Positions 43,623-52,608 of a DNA stretch of 64,000 nt are shown here, piece by piece; within the stretch, counting starts at the first letter, position 1; each line of letters begins with the position of its first letter. Source of the DNA: an uncultured Tropicimonas sp. (GTDB lineage: Bacteria > Pseudomonadota > Alphaproteobacteria > Rhodobacterales > Rhodobacteraceae); the NCBI GenBank assembly GCA_947495685.1, contig CANLZY010000002.1:166163-230162 (forward strand). The letters run 5' to 3'. Position numbers and translations under genes: made by a program. The notes beneath the pieces were generated by a model. It saw only the letters and a list, made by a program, of their open reading frames with translations. It was not told where the DNA came from and made no database searches.

Positions 43623-44687
43623 TCAGGCGGTGATCGCGGCGCCGCCTTTCTGGTCCACGAGGTAGTCGGTGATGACAGCACCGACCCACATGAAGGTCAG
43701 GGCTACCCAGGCGGTCGCGACAAAGATCGAGCTGCCGGTGACACCGGCGCCGATGGCACAGCCACCTGCGAGCATCCCGCCAAAGCCCATCGCCGCCGCG
43801 CCGATCATGGCGCGTTGCATGTTGCCCGCACCCTCGAAGCCCTGCGCCTTGAGCTCTCCCGCCCAGGCTGCGGCCAGAAACGCGCCCAGGAAGACGCCCG
43901 GCACCAGCCCGATATCGAACTCCAGCACCGTGTCGGGCACGAGGAAGAACATCAGCGTGTGGGCCGACGGGCCGGTGAAAGTCGCGCTTTCGATCTGAAC
44001 CGGCTCGAAGGCGACCTGGCTGAGACCGAAGGTCAGAACCCAGCCGACGGCCACGGCAAAGCCGACGCCCGAGGCCATGAACAGCTTCATCGTGCCGAGC
44101 TGGTTCTTGCGGGACAGGTAGATCGCGAGGGCGGCCAACACCAATCCGAGCCCGAGGCCGGCCACATCCGGCAGGCCAAGCGCAGCCAGAAGGTTGACGT
44201 TGGTGCCACCAGGAGTAATCCACAGGGCCGAGATCTTTTCGCGCAGCGGCGTCAGCCAGCCACCGAGGCTCATCTGGGCGACCACGGCAAAGACGAGGCC
44301 CGAGACGACCGAGCGCAGGTTGCCCGTCGCCGCCAGCACCAGCAACCGCCCCGAGCAGCCACGCGCCAGAACCATGCCCATGCCGAAGATCAAGCCGCCG
44401 ACGATTGCGCCCGACCAGGTGCCCGGAACGGCCATCATCCGCGCGTCTTCGGCCCGCATCAGGCCCAGCATCTGTGCGCCCTGCACCCAGACCATCGCGG
44501 TCGAGAAGGTCAACAGCCAGATCGACATGCGCGGGCCAAGGTTTCCGCGGGCAAATTCGACCGTCGCGGCCCGAAGGCAGAAGTTGGACCGTTGGGCGGC
44601 AATGCCGAACAGCATTCCGGTGATCAGGCCGAACAGGGCCGCTGACGGCTCTTCTCCGATCCGTTCGACAATCGTCAGAATGTCCAT
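43623..44687 (-). CDS. YeeE/YedE-family sulfur (thiosulfate) transporter
   Basis: A 354-residue membrane protein with about nine helices and two homologous halves. Conserved cysteines lie in AQRSNFCLRAA (Cys37), ARGCSGRLL (Cys111) and AGGCAIGAG near residue 300, matching the three cysteines that relay thiosulfate in characterised YeeE. Substrate is thus probably thiosulfate or a related sulfur compound. The start at 44687 (MDILTIVERIGEEPSAALFG) is chosen; an upstream in-frame extension reaches 44735. No TusA/YeeD gene follows. The divergent region to the MFS gene holds an FNR-like box. Confidence 0.85.
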   Translation of the reverse strand: MDILTIVERIGEEPSAALFGLITGMLFGIAAQRSNFCLRAATVEFARGNLGPRMSIWLLTFSTAMVWVQGAQMLGLMRAEDARMMAVPGTWSGAIVGGLIFGMGMVLARGCSGRLLVLAATGNLRSVVSGLVFAVVAQMSLGGWLTPLREKISALWITPGGTNVNLLAALGLPDVAGLGLGLVLAALAIYLSRKNQLGTMKLFMASGVGFAVAVGWVLTFGLSQVAFEPVQIESATFTGPSAHTLMFFLVPDTVLEFDIGLVPGVFLGAFLAAAWAGELKAQGFEGAGNMQRAMIGAAAMGFGGMLAGGCAIGAGVTGSSIFVATAWVALTFMWVGAVITDYLVDQKGGAAITA

Positions 44688-44753
44688 TGTGTCCCCTTGC
44701 GCGCCGGAATCCGATTTTGCCACGCAACCTGTCAAAAAGCAAAACCGGGCGCC

Positions 44754-44767
44754 TTGATCCAGATCAT
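44754..44767. promoter_or_regulatory. FNR-like box between yeeE-like and MFS genes
   Basis: TTGATCCAGATCAT matches TTGAT-N4-ATCAA at 9 of 10 positions and shares its core with the cydD box. It is 67 bp from the transporter start (44687) and 145 bp from the MFS start (44912). Confidence 0.55.
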
Positions 44768-44911
44768 CACTGCAAAGGTGCGCCTGGGCGGTGGTGGCAT
44801 TCCGCTGATCCGGGCGATTTTAACCGGCTTGCGCGAAATCGAAGGGGAGCGGTGCGATGGTGCAGGCAATTGGTGCTTTTCAAATGGGCGGGCTGGACCT
44901 ACAGCCCAAGC

Positions 44912-46147
44912 ATGCGTTTCATTTCGCTCTCCGATGCGCAGGCCCTTCCGGTCTGGCGCCGCCCTGTCACGTTGCTGTTCGTCATGGCGGCGGCGATGCC
45001 GATTGCCTTTGCCACCTGGTCAGCGCTGCTGAACAACTTCGTCGTCGAGGTCGCTCGGTTCGATGGCGCCGATATCGGCCTGTTGCACAGCGTGCGCGAG
45101 ATCCCGGGGTTTCTGGCCATCGGTGTTATCGCCCTGATCCGGGTTGTGCGGGAACAGGTTCTGGGGTTGATCTCGCTGATGCTGCTGGGTGTGGCGACGG
45201 CCTTGACCGCCTGGTTTCCGTCGTTGGGCGGCATCCTGACGATCACGATGCTCAGTTCGATCGGGTTTCACTACTTCGAGACGGTCAACCAGTCGCTTCA
45301 ACTGCAATGGCTGGACAAGGAGCGCGCGCCGAGGATGCTGGGCTGGATGCTGGCCACCGGGTCGGCGGCGACCTTGGTGGCGTATGGCGTGATCGTCACG
45401 ACCTGGAGGGTGTTCGAACTCGACTACAACACGGTCTACATGACCGCCGGGCTGATCACCGCCTTGATCGCCGTCATTTGCATGGTCTTTTTCCACCAGT
45501 TCGAATCTCCGACGCCACAGGTCAAGAAATTCGTCCTGCGCCGCCGGTACTGGCTGTACTACGCGCTGCAATTCATGGCCGGCGCGCGGCGGCAGATCTT
45601 TGTCGTGTTTGCCAGTTTCATGATGGTCGAACGCTTTGGGTTCGACGTGCACGAAGTGACGTCGCTGTTCTTGATCACGCTGGCCACCAACATGGCCGCA
45701 GCACCCCTTTTCGGGCGCGCCGTGACGCGGTTTGGCGAACGCCGGGTGTTGTTGTTCGAATACTCCGGGCTGGTGGTGATCTTCCTCGCCTATGGCGGGA
45801 TCTACATGTTCGGCTGGGGCGTGGCGCTGGCCGCCACACTCTATGTTCTGGATCACATCTTCTTTGGGTTGGCGTTGGCGCTGAAAACCTATTTCCAGAA
45901 GATCGGAGACCCGGCGGACATGGCCTCCACCGCGGCGGTGGCCTTCACGATCAATCATATCGCGGCAGTCTTTCTGCCGGCCCTACTGGGGTATCTCTGG
46001 CTGCAATCGCCCGGTTCGGTGTTCGGTCTGGCGGCGGCAATGGCGAGCGTTTCTGTCTGCCTGGCGTTGCTGATCCCGCGGCATCCCCGCCCGGGAAACG
46101 AGACCGTCTTTGCCAGGTTCTCGGCCTGGCGTGCGCCTGCCGAGTAG
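44912..46147 (+). CDS. MFS transporter
   Basis: A 411-residue major-facilitator protein with about twelve helices. Visible features are the first helix pair ([49 protein letters not shown]), a central cytoplasmic loop [21 protein letters not shown] between the halves, and a second half beginning [21 protein letters not shown]. The [18 protein letters not shown] segment recalls a group of uncharacterised MFS proteins often next to NnrS- or NnrU-like genes. The start at 44912 ([18 protein letters not shown]) is the natural one. Substrate unknown. Confidence 0.8.
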   Translation: MRFISLSDAQALPVWRRPVTLLFVMAAAMPIAFATWSALLNNFVVEVARFDGADIGLLHSVREIPGFLAIGVIALIRVVREQVLGLISLMLLGVATALTAWFPSLGGILTITMLSSIGFHYFETVNQSLQLQWLDKERAPRMLGWMLATGSAATLVAYGVIVTTWRVFELDYNTVYMTAGLITALIAVICMVFFHQFESPTPQVKKFVLRRRYWLYYALQFMAGARRQIFVVFASFMMVERFGFDVHEVTSLFLITLATNMAAAPLFGRAVTRFGERRVLLFEYSGLVVIFLAYGGIYMFGWGVALAATLYVLDHIFFGLALALKTYFQKIGDPADMASTAAVAFTINHIAAVFLPALLGYLWLQSPGSVFGLAAAMASVSVCLALLIPRHPRPGNETVFARFSAWRAPAE

Positions 46148-46199
46148 AAGCCGGCGGCTGGCCGCCCTATATTGCGTCCTGAACAGACAGGAGACGCAG

Positions 46200-46862
46200 A
46201 TGTTTCAGCTCAAGCGCGCAAAGACCGAGATGGTTCGCCCCGAGGATGCCCTTCCGGGGCGTCCGGATCCCATTGCCACCGCCCAGACACACTTCGTGTC
46301 CGGGCGTCCGTTGACGCTGGACGTGCCGGACGGGTTCGACGTGGCCATGTTCGGCATGGGCTGTTTCTGGGGTGTCGAACGGATGTTCTGGGCGCTGGAG
46401 GGGGTGTGGCTGACGATGGTCGGCTACGCCGGTGGCAGCACGCCGAACCCGACCTATGAAGAAACCTGCACCGCACGGACCGGGCACAACGAAGTGGTGC
46501 GGATCGTGTTCGATCCAAGCGTCATTTCCTATGACGCGTTGCTTCGGGTCTTTTGGGAAAATCACGACCCGACCCAAGGCATGCGGCAGGGCAACGATAT
46601 CGGCACCCAATACCGATCCGGCATCTACACGGCGTCGCCCGATCAGCGCGTCGCAGCCGAGCGGACGCGTGACGCCTTCCAGCCGGGGCTTGCGGCAGCG
46701 GGGCTGGGCGCGATCACGACCGAGATAGCGGATGCCCAGATTTTCTACTTCGCTGAAGGGTATCACCAACAATACCTCGCAAAGAACCCCGCAGGCTATT
46801 GCGGAATCGGTGGGACCGGGGTCACCTGTCCTGTGGGTGTGGGCGTTTCGCCCGAAAGTTGA
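46200..46862 (+). CDS. msrA: Peptide-methionine (S)-S-oxide reductase
   Basis: A 220-residue MsrA that repairs oxidised methionine in proteins. The catalytic GCFWGVER motif (Cys near residue 55) follows an N-terminal extension of about 45 residues, a feature of the longer MsrA type; later motifs are [50 protein letters not shown] and the resolving-Cys tail with Cys near 203 and 212. ACAGGAGACGC precedes the ATG. It is followed closely by a P-loop gene. Confidence 0.95.
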   Translation: MFQLKRAKTEMVRPEDALPGRPDPIATAQTHFVSGRPLTLDVPDGFDVAMFGMGCFWGVERMFWALEGVWLTMVGYAGGSTPNPTYEETCTARTGHNEVVRIVFDPSVISYDALLRVFWENHDPTQGMRQGNDIGTQYRSGIYTASPDQRVAAERTRDAFQPGLAAAGLGAITTEIADAQIFYFAEGYHQQYLAKNPAGYCGIGGTGVTCPVGVGVSPES

Positions 46863-46877
46863 GTGCAAAGGGGCGCG

Positions 46878-47423
46878 ATGGTTGGACATCGCATTCATAT
46901 TTTCGGTGCAAGTGGCGCCGGAGCGTCGACCCTGGGGCGAGCGCTGGCGACCGAGTTGGCCTCGCAACACTTCGACACTGACGACTTCTTCTGGAAGCCG
47001 ACTGATCCGCCGTTTCAACAGAAACGCTGCGTCCCGGACCGCTACGCCCTGATGCAGGAGATCTTCGTGCCCCGGCGGGATTGGGTTCTGTCAGGGTCGA
47101 TGGACAGCTGGAGCGAGGGGGTCGACGACCGTCTGACGCTCGCGATCCTTCTGGATCTGGACACCGACACCCGGCTTGCCCGGCTGCGTGCCCGCGAGGC
47201 GTGGCGGCGGCAGGACCCGTCCGGTACCGCAGAGATGGAGGCATTTCTGGACTGGGCGGCGTCCTATGATGACGGGCTGTTGCCCGGGCGCAATCGGGCG
47301 CGGCACCTGGCGTGGGCGGAGACGTTGTCGTGTCCAGTGATGCGGCTGGATTCCGCGCCACCGGTTCATGAACTGGTGGCTGAGGTTCTTGCGGTGCTTG
47401 ACCCCGGGCGCATCCTGGCCTAG
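46878..47423 (+). CDS. Adenylate-kinase-like P-loop protein with altered Walker A
   Basis: A 181-residue P-loop NTPase-fold protein. The Walker A region is IHIFGASGAGASTLGRAL at residues 6-22, where the usual Lys is Ala (GASGAGAST). DTDDFFWKPTDPPFQQKRCVPDRY and RRDWVLSGSMDSW follow as in FlaR/adenylate-kinase-like small-molecule kinases, and RARHLAWAETL lies near the end. Relatives often have Thr at the Lys position, so the change may be a family trait. Whether it binds or hydrolyses ATP is open. ATG 46878 is preferred over GTG 46863 because AAAGGGG then sits at ribosome-site distance. Confidence 0.75.
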   Translation: MVGHRIHIFGASGAGASTLGRALATELASQHFDTDDFFWKPTDPPFQQKRCVPDRYALMQEIFVPRRDWVLSGSMDSWSEGVDDRLTLAILLDLDTDTRLARLRAREAWRRQDPSGTAEMEAFLDWAASYDDGLLPGRNRARHLAWAETLSCPVMRLDSAPPVHELVAEVLAVLDPGRILA

Positions 47424-47498
47424 CGCCAGACCGCATCCGCCCGGGTTTCCTGTTGAACTCCGGCGCCTTCAATCCGACCTCATTCCGGGAGCCCTCCG

Positions 47499-48368
47499 AT
47501 GCCGACTTTCACTGCCCTGACGACGCTGCCCGGCAAGGACAACGCCGTGGCGCTAGGCGATGCGATGGAGAACCTCGTGCCGGAACCCACCGGAGTCGGG
47601 GTGCTGGAAGTCGAGGACGGTTCGGGCTTGTACGAAGTCGGCGCCTATTTCGTCGAGGCGCCGGATACCACCGGGCTCGCCGTTCTGGCCGCCGCGTTCG
47701 GGGCCCGGGATTTTGCGGTGTCCGAATTGCCAGAGGTCGACTGGGTGGCCAAGGTCAAGCGCGAACTCGCACCGGTGCGCGCCGGTCGGTTCTACCTGTA
47801 CGGCAGTCACGACGCCGACTCGGTGCCGGATGATGTCGAACCGTTGTTGATCGAAGCGGCGATGGCCTTTGGCACCGGGCATCACGGCACGACGCTTGGA
47901 TGCCTCAAGGCATTGGACCGGTTGGTGACGGACGGATTCCAGCCGTTGCCGGTGGCGGATATCGGCTGTGGCACGGCGGTTCTGGCGATGGCGGCGGCGC
48001 GGGTCTGGCCGGGAACGATGATTGCATCGGACATCGACCCGATCGCGGTGGAAGTGGCGCAGGCCAATGCGCAGGCCAACGGTCTGGAGGATCGCATGCT
48101 GTGCCTTGAGGCAACCGGATTCGGGCATCCGGATCTGGCCGAAGCCGTACCGTTCGGTCTCATTTTCGCCAATATCCTTAAGGCACCGCTGATTGCCTTG
48201 GCTCCCGAGATTTCCGGCGCATTGAAGCCGTCGGGCTTTGCTATTTTGAGCGGACTTCTGAACGAGCAGGCGGCCGACATCCTGGCTGCCTATGCGGCCG
48301 AAGGCATGATTGTCCACGATCGCGAGGAAATCGGCGAATGGACAACACTCTGTCTCTGTAAATCCTGA
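47499..48368 (+). CDS. prmA: Ribosomal protein L11 methyltransferase
   Basis: A 289-residue SAM-dependent methyltransferase that trimethylates ribosomal protein L11. The central MAFGTGHHGTTLGCLKALDRL is the PrmA hallmark, motif I is VADIGCGTAVLAMAAARVWP near residue 152, motif II ASDIDPIAVEVAQANAQANG near 174, and the acceptor motif FANILKAPL near 225 (N-I-L in place of NPPY). Length is usual for the alphaproteobacterial short form. Confidence 0.94.
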   Translation: MPTFTALTTLPGKDNAVALGDAMENLVPEPTGVGVLEVEDGSGLYEVGAYFVEAPDTTGLAVLAAAFGARDFAVSELPEVDWVAKVKRELAPVRAGRFYLYGSHDADSVPDDVEPLLIEAAMAFGTGHHGTTLGCLKALDRLVTDGFQPLPVADIGCGTAVLAMAAARVWPGTMIASDIDPIAVEVAQANAQANGLEDRMLCLEATGFGHPDLAEAVPFGLIFANILKAPLIALAPEISGALKPSGFAILSGLLNEQAADILAAYAAEGMIVHDREEIGEWTTLCLCKS

Positions 48369-48446
48369 CGAAGCCACCCAATTTGCGCCACAATTCAGCC
48401 GTAGTGTGTTCGCTAACGGGGGCGTTTTAGTTAGGTGGAGTCTGCC

Positions 48447-48794
48447 ATGAACAATTCTCAGATGAAGGATTTTACAGGCCGTCTGCGTCGGATCGACAAG
48501 ATCAATCGGAAGGGCGGCGGTTTTGAAGCGGACGGCACGCTTGGGCAATCCTTTTATACACGCGCGCGTCTTCGCCGTGAACGCAGGCCGTTGCTGCGCC
48601 CGGCCCTTACCGTTCTGTTGGTGATCGTGGTGTTCAAGGGCTTCCTGTTGGCGTCAATCGGACCGGCGGATTACCTCGCCAAGGTTGACGCCCTGAGCAC
48701 CGGAAACGCTGTAGAGCGGGCCGGTGGGTTCGTGATGGCAATCGACCCGCTGTCCCGGATGGTGGCCGACTGGGTGTCTCCACTGATCGGCTGA
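48447..48794 (+). CDS. Small single-pass membrane protein, unknown function
   Basis: A 115-residue protein with a basic N-terminal half (RLRRIDKINRKGGGFEADGTLGQSFYTRARLRRERRPL), one transmembrane helix at about residues 52-72 (PALTVLLVIVVFKGFLLASI) and a C-terminal periplasmic segment. The arrangement suggests an inner-membrane protein with its N-terminus inside. I know it only as a kind of conserved hypothetical seen in Rhodobacterales. GGTGGAG precedes the ATG; the gene follows prmA by 78 bp. Confidence 0.65.
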   Translation: MNNSQMKDFTGRLRRIDKINRKGGGFEADGTLGQSFYTRARLRRERRPLLRPALTVLLVIVVFKGFLLASIGPADYLAKVDALSTGNAVERAGGFVMAIDPLSRMVADWVSPLIG

Positions 48795-48878
48795 CAAGCA
48801 CTGTACTGGTTGCGCCCGGTGTTGCGCTTGAACGCCCGATCTTGCGGCTCGGACATCCAGAGGCCAGGCAAAGAAACA

Positions 48879-48903
48879 GGCGCCGGCAGACATCGCCGGC
48901 GCC
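48879..48903. terminator. Bidirectional terminator-like hairpin
   Basis: A perfect 9-bp stem GGCGCCGGC/GCCGGCGCC with loop AGACATC, flanked by GTTTTG on the plus side and TGTTTCTTT on the minus side. It lies between two convergent small genes. Confidence 0.75.
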
Positions 48904-48954
48904 GTTTTGCGTTTGTCCTGTCGCATGCGCCCGGAAGGCGCGGCGGATCAGGTC

Positions 48955-49134
48955 TCAGTTAGAGGTCGCGATCGGGCCACCGGACACGGCGTCCTGCGTC
49001 TTGAACAGACGGCGGACGGACGCGCCGATCCAGGTGACCATGGCGCGGGAAACGCGGGCCTGCTCCTTGCGGACTTCGGCTTCGATCGCGAACCTGTCAA
49101 CGTGCATGTCGGTGGAATTATAACGGGTGTTCAT
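48955..49134 (-). CDS. Small basic conserved protein, unknown function
   Basis: A 59-residue protein that begins MNTRYNSTDMHVDRFAIEAE and contains VRKEQARVSRAMVTWIGASV and RRLFKTQDAV. An amphipathic basic helix and WIGASVRRLF look like those of the small stress-induced proteins of rhodobacters, but I cannot assign a named family. Its own terminator lies downstream. A TCTCCG-type complement (GGAGA) provides a weak ribosome site 5-7 bases before the ATG. Below the size of many gene callers. Confidence 0.6.
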   Translation of the reverse strand: MNTRYNSTDMHVDRFAIEAEVRKEQARVSRAMVTWIGASVRRLFKTQDAVSGGPIATSN

Positions 49135-49525
49135 AATGTTAATCTCCGTTTGAGTGAATCTCTGTTCCTACCACCAAGATAACCGTTAGCGCCAACAACG
49201 CCAGTGCTGCAGTTGCAATGCCGCATTGCAGCACGTGCAGGGGAGGTCTGCAGCTCTGCTGCGCTGTTGACCGAAACGGGCAGGAAACAGGCAGGCTGTG
49301 AACAAATACGGCCACTCGCCCGGTCCGGAGAGCGATCCAGCGATCAGATGGCGACGGAATCTTTGGCGGTGAGCGGGAGGGGGCTCCGACCCCCTCGGCT
49401 CGGGAGCCGACCTCCGATACGTGCCGGGTTGCGTCCCGATCCGGTGCAAGCCCTCTGGTCGATGTTCCCTTTTCGTGCTAATCACGTTCCAACAAAAGAA
49501 TAACAAGAGCAGGACAGAAACAGCC
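49135..49525. other. Gap before ruvC with palindromes
   Basis: About 390 bp without a convincing gene. It holds a perfect 8-1-8 palindrome TGCAATGC-C-GCATTGCA (49214-49230) nested with a GTGCTGCA/TGCAGCAC inverted repeat, and two adjacent hairpins: GAGGGGG/CCCCCTC at 49377-49396 and TCGGCTC/GAGCCGA at 49395-49410. The palindrome is about 80 bp upstream of the small minus-strand gene and could be an operator. The hairpin pair could belong to a small RNA or the ruvC leader. Confidence 0.4.
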
Positions 49526-50029
49526 ATGCGTGTCATCGGCATCGACCCGGGGTTGCGAAACCTCGGCTGGGGCGTGATCGAGAGCGAGGGATCGCGCCTG
49601 ACCCATATCGCCAATGGCCTGTGCTGTTCGGAAGGCAAGGACCTGGCGGTGCGATTGTTGTCGCTGCACGATCAACTGACAGCGGTGATGGTCGAATATG
49701 CCCCGCAAGCCGCCGCTGTGGAACAGACGTTCGTGAACCGCGACGGGGCAGGGACGCTGAAACTCGGGCAGGCCCGTGGCATCGCGATGCTGGTGCCCGC
49801 GCAGGCCGGGCTGCCGGTTGGCGAATACGCCCCCAATGCCGTCAAGAAGGCAATCGTTGGTGTCGGGCACGCCGAGAAACACCAGATCGCTCACATGATC
49901 GGACTTCACTTTCCGGGCGTGAAGGTTGCCGGTGCCGACGCGGCCGACGCCTTGGCTATCGCGATCACCCATGCTCATCATCTCCAGTCCGGAAACCGTC
50001 TGCAGGCGGCGATTGCGAGGGCATCATGA
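49526..50029 (+). CDS. ruvC: Holliday junction endonuclease RuvC
   Basis: A 167-residue resolvase that cuts Holliday junctions. [17 protein letters not shown] carries the first catalytic Asp (residue 7), [10 protein letters not shown] the Glu near 66, and [19 protein letters not shown] the last acidic pair near 138-141. Start at 49526 fits the family; AGAGCAGGACAG lies upstream. It overlaps ruvA by ATGA and forms the ruvCA-ruvB locus. Confidence 0.96.
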   Translation: MRVIGIDPGLRNLGWGVIESEGSRLTHIANGLCCSEGKDLAVRLLSLHDQLTAVMVEYAPQAAAVEQTFVNRDGAGTLKLGQARGIAMLVPAQAGLPVGEYAPNAVKKAIVGVGHAEKHQIAHMIGLHFPGVKVAGADAADALAIAITHAHHLQSGNRLQAAIARAS

Positions 50030-50694
50030 TCGGGCGGCTGGCCGGGCGGATCGACTATCGGGGCCTCGATCATGTTCTGTTGGACGTCGGTGGCGTTGGC
50101 TACATCGTCTATGTGTCCGACAGAACCCTGATGGACCTGCCGGGAACCGGAGAATTCGCGGCGCTCTACACCGATCTGGTGGTGCGCGAAGACCTGTTGC
50201 AACTGTTCGGTTTCCTGACACCCCAGGATAAGGAATGGCACCGGCTGCTCACCTCCGTTCAGGGGATCGGTGCCAAGGCCAGCATGGCTATTCTGGGTGC
50301 CCTGGGTCCGGACGGCACCAGCCGTGCCATCGCCATGGGCGACTGGTCTGCGGTGAAGGCCGCGCCGGGCGTGGGGCCAAAACTGGCGCAGCGTGTGGTG
50401 AATGAGCTGAAAGACAAGGCGCCGGCAGTGATGGCGATGTCCGGGGCGCTCGGCAATGTGGTCGATCCCGAACCTGCCGATGTCGCGGTGGTCCCGACAC
50501 CAAAGGCCGCACCAAAACCACGACGGGCCGCAGCATCATCGGCCCAGGCCGACGCCTTGTCCGCCTTGGTCAATCTGGGTTACCAACCCGGCGAGGCTGC
50601 GGGGGCGGTTGCACAGGCGATGGGCGATGACCCGGAGGCCGAAGCAAATGCCGTGATCCGCTCTGCCCTGAAACTGCTTGCTCCCAAGGGATAA
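50026..50694 (+). CDS. ruvA: Holliday junction branch-migration protein RuvA
   Basis: A 222-residue RuvA that binds the four-way junction as a tetramer and loads Ruv[27 protein letters not shown] is the OB domain, the helix-hairpin-helix pairs are [17 protein letters not shown] and [19 protein letters not shown], and the C-terminal RuvB-binding domain is [26 protein letters not shown]. An Ala/Pro/Lys-rich linker (about 145-170) separates them. The ATG overlaps the ruvC stop. About 120 bp with a GGCGCCC/GGGCGCC hairpin (50744-50766) separate it from ruvB. Confidence 0.95.
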   Translation: MIGRLAGRIDYRGLDHVLLDVGGVGYIVYVSDRTLMDLPGTGEFAALYTDLVVREDLLQLFGFLTPQDKEWHRLLTSVQGIGAKASMAILGALGPDGTSRAIAMGDWSAVKAAPGVGPKLAQRVVNELKDKAPAVMAMSGALGNVVDPEPADVAVVPTPKAAPKPRRAAASSAQADALSALVNLGYQPGEAAGAVAQAMGDDPEAEANAVIRSALKLLAPKG

Positions 50695-50814
50695 CGCGAT
50701 GTCCGCCCCACACCTTCGTCTGTCTGGAAATATCCTCGGAGAGGGCGCCCTTGGGGGCGGGGCGCCGTCAGCCACCGCTCATCGACGCTTTCTGACCGGG
50801 GCAGTTTGTCCGCG

Positions 50815-51846
50815 ATGACCGAACCCGATCCGCTTCTGCGTCCTGAATCCCAACCCGACGATCAACCCGAGGACCGCGCCCTGCGCCCGCAGGCGCTGCG
50901 CGATTTCATTGGTCAGGCCGAAGCCCGCGCAAACCTGGCCGTTTTCGTCGAAAGCGCCCGGCGCCGTGGCGAGGCGATGGACCACACGTTGTTCTACGGC
51001 CCGCCCGGCCTGGGAAAGACAACGCTCGCCCAGATCCTGTCGCGCGAATTGGGGGTCAGTTTCCGCATGACATCGGGGCCGGTTCTGGCCAAGGCCGGGG
51101 ATCTGGCCGCCATCCTGACCAATCTCGAACCTCGGGACGTGCTCTTCATCGACGAAATCCACCGCTTGAACCCGGTTGTCGAAGAGATCCTCTATCCCGC
51201 GATGGAGGATTTCGAACTCGACCTCGTCATCGGCTCCGGTCCGGCCGCGCGCACGGTTCGGATCGAGTTGCAGCCGTTTACCCTTGTCGGCGCCACCACC
51301 CGGCTCGGGTTGCTGACCACGCCACTGCGCGACCGGTTCGGAATTCCGACGCGGCTCCAGTTCTATACCGTCCCGGAACTGCACGAGATCGTGACCCGGA
51401 ACGCCCGCATGATGGGCATTCCAAGCGATCCAGAGGGTGCCCACGAGATCGCCGCCCGCGCACGGGGAACACCCCGGATTGCGGGTCGGCTGCTGCGCAG
51501 GGTTGTCGATTTTGCGCTGGTAGAGGGCGACGGTCGGCTCAGTCGCGAACTGGCGGACAGCGCGCTGACCCGGTTGGGGGTCGATCACCTGGGGCTGGAC
51601 AGCGCAGACAGGCGATACCTTCGCCTGCTTGCCGAGAACTACGCCGGCGGTCCGGTCGGGATCGAAACGATTGCGGCTGCCCTGAGCGAAAGCCGCGATG
51701 CCCTCGAAGAAGTCATCGAGCCCTACCTGCTGCAACAGGGCCTGATCCAGCGCACACCGCGTGGGCGGATGCTGGCACAAAGGGCCTGGACACATCTCGA
51801 AATACCTGCCCCCAGTGCGCCGGGTCAGACGCAGTTGTTCGAATAG
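50815..51846 (+). CDS. ruvB: Holliday junction helicase RuvB
   Basis: A 343-residue AAA+ motor. [32 protein letters not shown] leads to Walker [15 protein letters not shown] (near residue 62), Walker [25 protein letters not shown] near 110, sensor [19 protein letters not shown] near 160 and the winged-helix C-domain ending [15 protein letters not shown]. The ATG 50815 ([12 protein letters not shown]) is preferred to a TTG 9 bases earlier. The gene ends just before the convergent ADP-ribosyltransferase-like gene. Confidence 0.96.
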   Translation: MTEPDPLLRPESQPDDQPEDRALRPQALRDFIGQAEARANLAVFVESARRRGEAMDHTLFYGPPGLGKTTLAQILSRELGVSFRMTSGPVLAKAGDLAAILTNLEPRDVLFIDEIHRLNPVVEEILYPAMEDFELDLVIGSGPAARTVRIELQPFTLVGATTRLGLLTTPLRDRFGIPTRLQFYTVPELHEIVTRNARMMGIPSDPEGAHEIAARARGTPRIAGRLLRRVVDFALVEGDGRLSRELADSALTRLGVDHLGLDSADRRYLRLLAENYAGGPVGIETIAAALSESRDALEEVIEPYLLQQGLIQRTPRGRMLAQRAWTHLEIPAPSAPGQTQLFE

Positions 51847-51867
51847 TGAACTGGCCCTTGGGCGCTG

Positions 51868-52488
51868 TCAGATACCTTCCAGCGATGTGACCCCGGCGAT
51901 GAAGGCTGCGTATTGCGGATCGGCCGCCATGCCGCCGACGGTGGTCAACGCCGTCCCGGCATATTGCGAATTGACCTTCATGTTGGTGCCGTGCATCGCG
52001 TTGGCGGCCCCTGCCGTGCCACGCCGCACCGCCCTGGCACCATAGATGCGGTCTCCGGGGATCGCGCGCAGCATGATTTCCTGTTGAAGTCCGGCTGCCG
52101 GCGCGCCCGGTGTTGTCGCGAGGTTGGTCACGGCACTCGCGGCCCATGGTTCGGCCTCGATATAGATGCAGTAGACCCAGGCCTCGAGCGCGTTGAATGC
52201 CGCCCAGTAGATGCCGATCTGCAAATCCTGGGAGGCAGAGACGATGCCCCGCGTGGTGCCGTGGTCCGTGTTGACCCCGGCAATTGCACTGGTGACACGG
52301 CCTGCGACGGCGACTCCTGCGGCGTGCATCTGGAAACCTTCTGCAAAGACGGTTCCGGGCGGACGGGAGTCGCCGCGGAACAGAAGGCCGGTAAAGACCC
52401 CCTGGTTTCCCGCGTTTCTGTGAAAGCCGGTGATTCCGGCCCCGCGCTGCGGGCCCACTCCAAAATGAACTGTTTCGTCCCAGGGCAT
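51868..52488 (-). CDS. Pertussis/cholera-toxin-like mono-ADP-ribosyltransferase
   Basis: A 206-residue protein resembling the catalytic S1/A1 subunits of pertussis and cholera-type toxins (R-S-E class). Three signatures are in order: Arg38 in LLFRGDSRPPGTVFAEGF, compared with the xYRxDSRPPxxVFxxGF of pertussis S1; Ser84/Ser86 in TTRGIVSASQD (STS-like); and Gln135-x-Glu137 in AAGLQQEIMLRAIPGDRI, where pertussis S1 has ATYQSEYLAHRRIPPENI. WVYCIYIEAE before the third motif matches its FIGYIYEVRA strand. It would transfer ADP-ribose from NAD to an Arg, Cys or other acceptor. No signal peptide and no B-subunit gene are seen. AGAGGAGA precedes the ATG at 52488. Target unknown; intracellular, contact-delivered or phage-derived roles are all possible. 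Confidence 0.75.
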   Translation of the reverse strand: MPWDETVHFGVGPQRGAGITGFHRNAGNQGVFTGLLFRGDSRPPGTVFAEGFQMHAAGVAVAGRVTSAIAGVNTDHGTTRGIVSASQDLQIGIYWAAFNALEAWVYCIYIEAEPWAASAVTNLATTPGAPAAGLQQEIMLRAIPGDRIYGARAVRRGTAGAANAMHGTNMKVNSQYAGTALTTVGGMAADPQYAAFIAGVTSLEGI

Positions 52489-52608
52489 GACAATATCTCC
52501 TCTCAATCCAAACAGGGTGCCCGCTAGATCGATTCCGGGCAAGTATGGGATCCTGCAAGGGGACGGTGGCGTCTTGAGCTTGGCCGCGCTGTCGCGTAAT
52601 TCGGCGGC

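Noticed and set aside
49204..49503. 99-codon plus-strand frame before ruvC
   Set aside because: No recognisable sequence character, weak ribosome site, and overlaps palindromes and hairpins.
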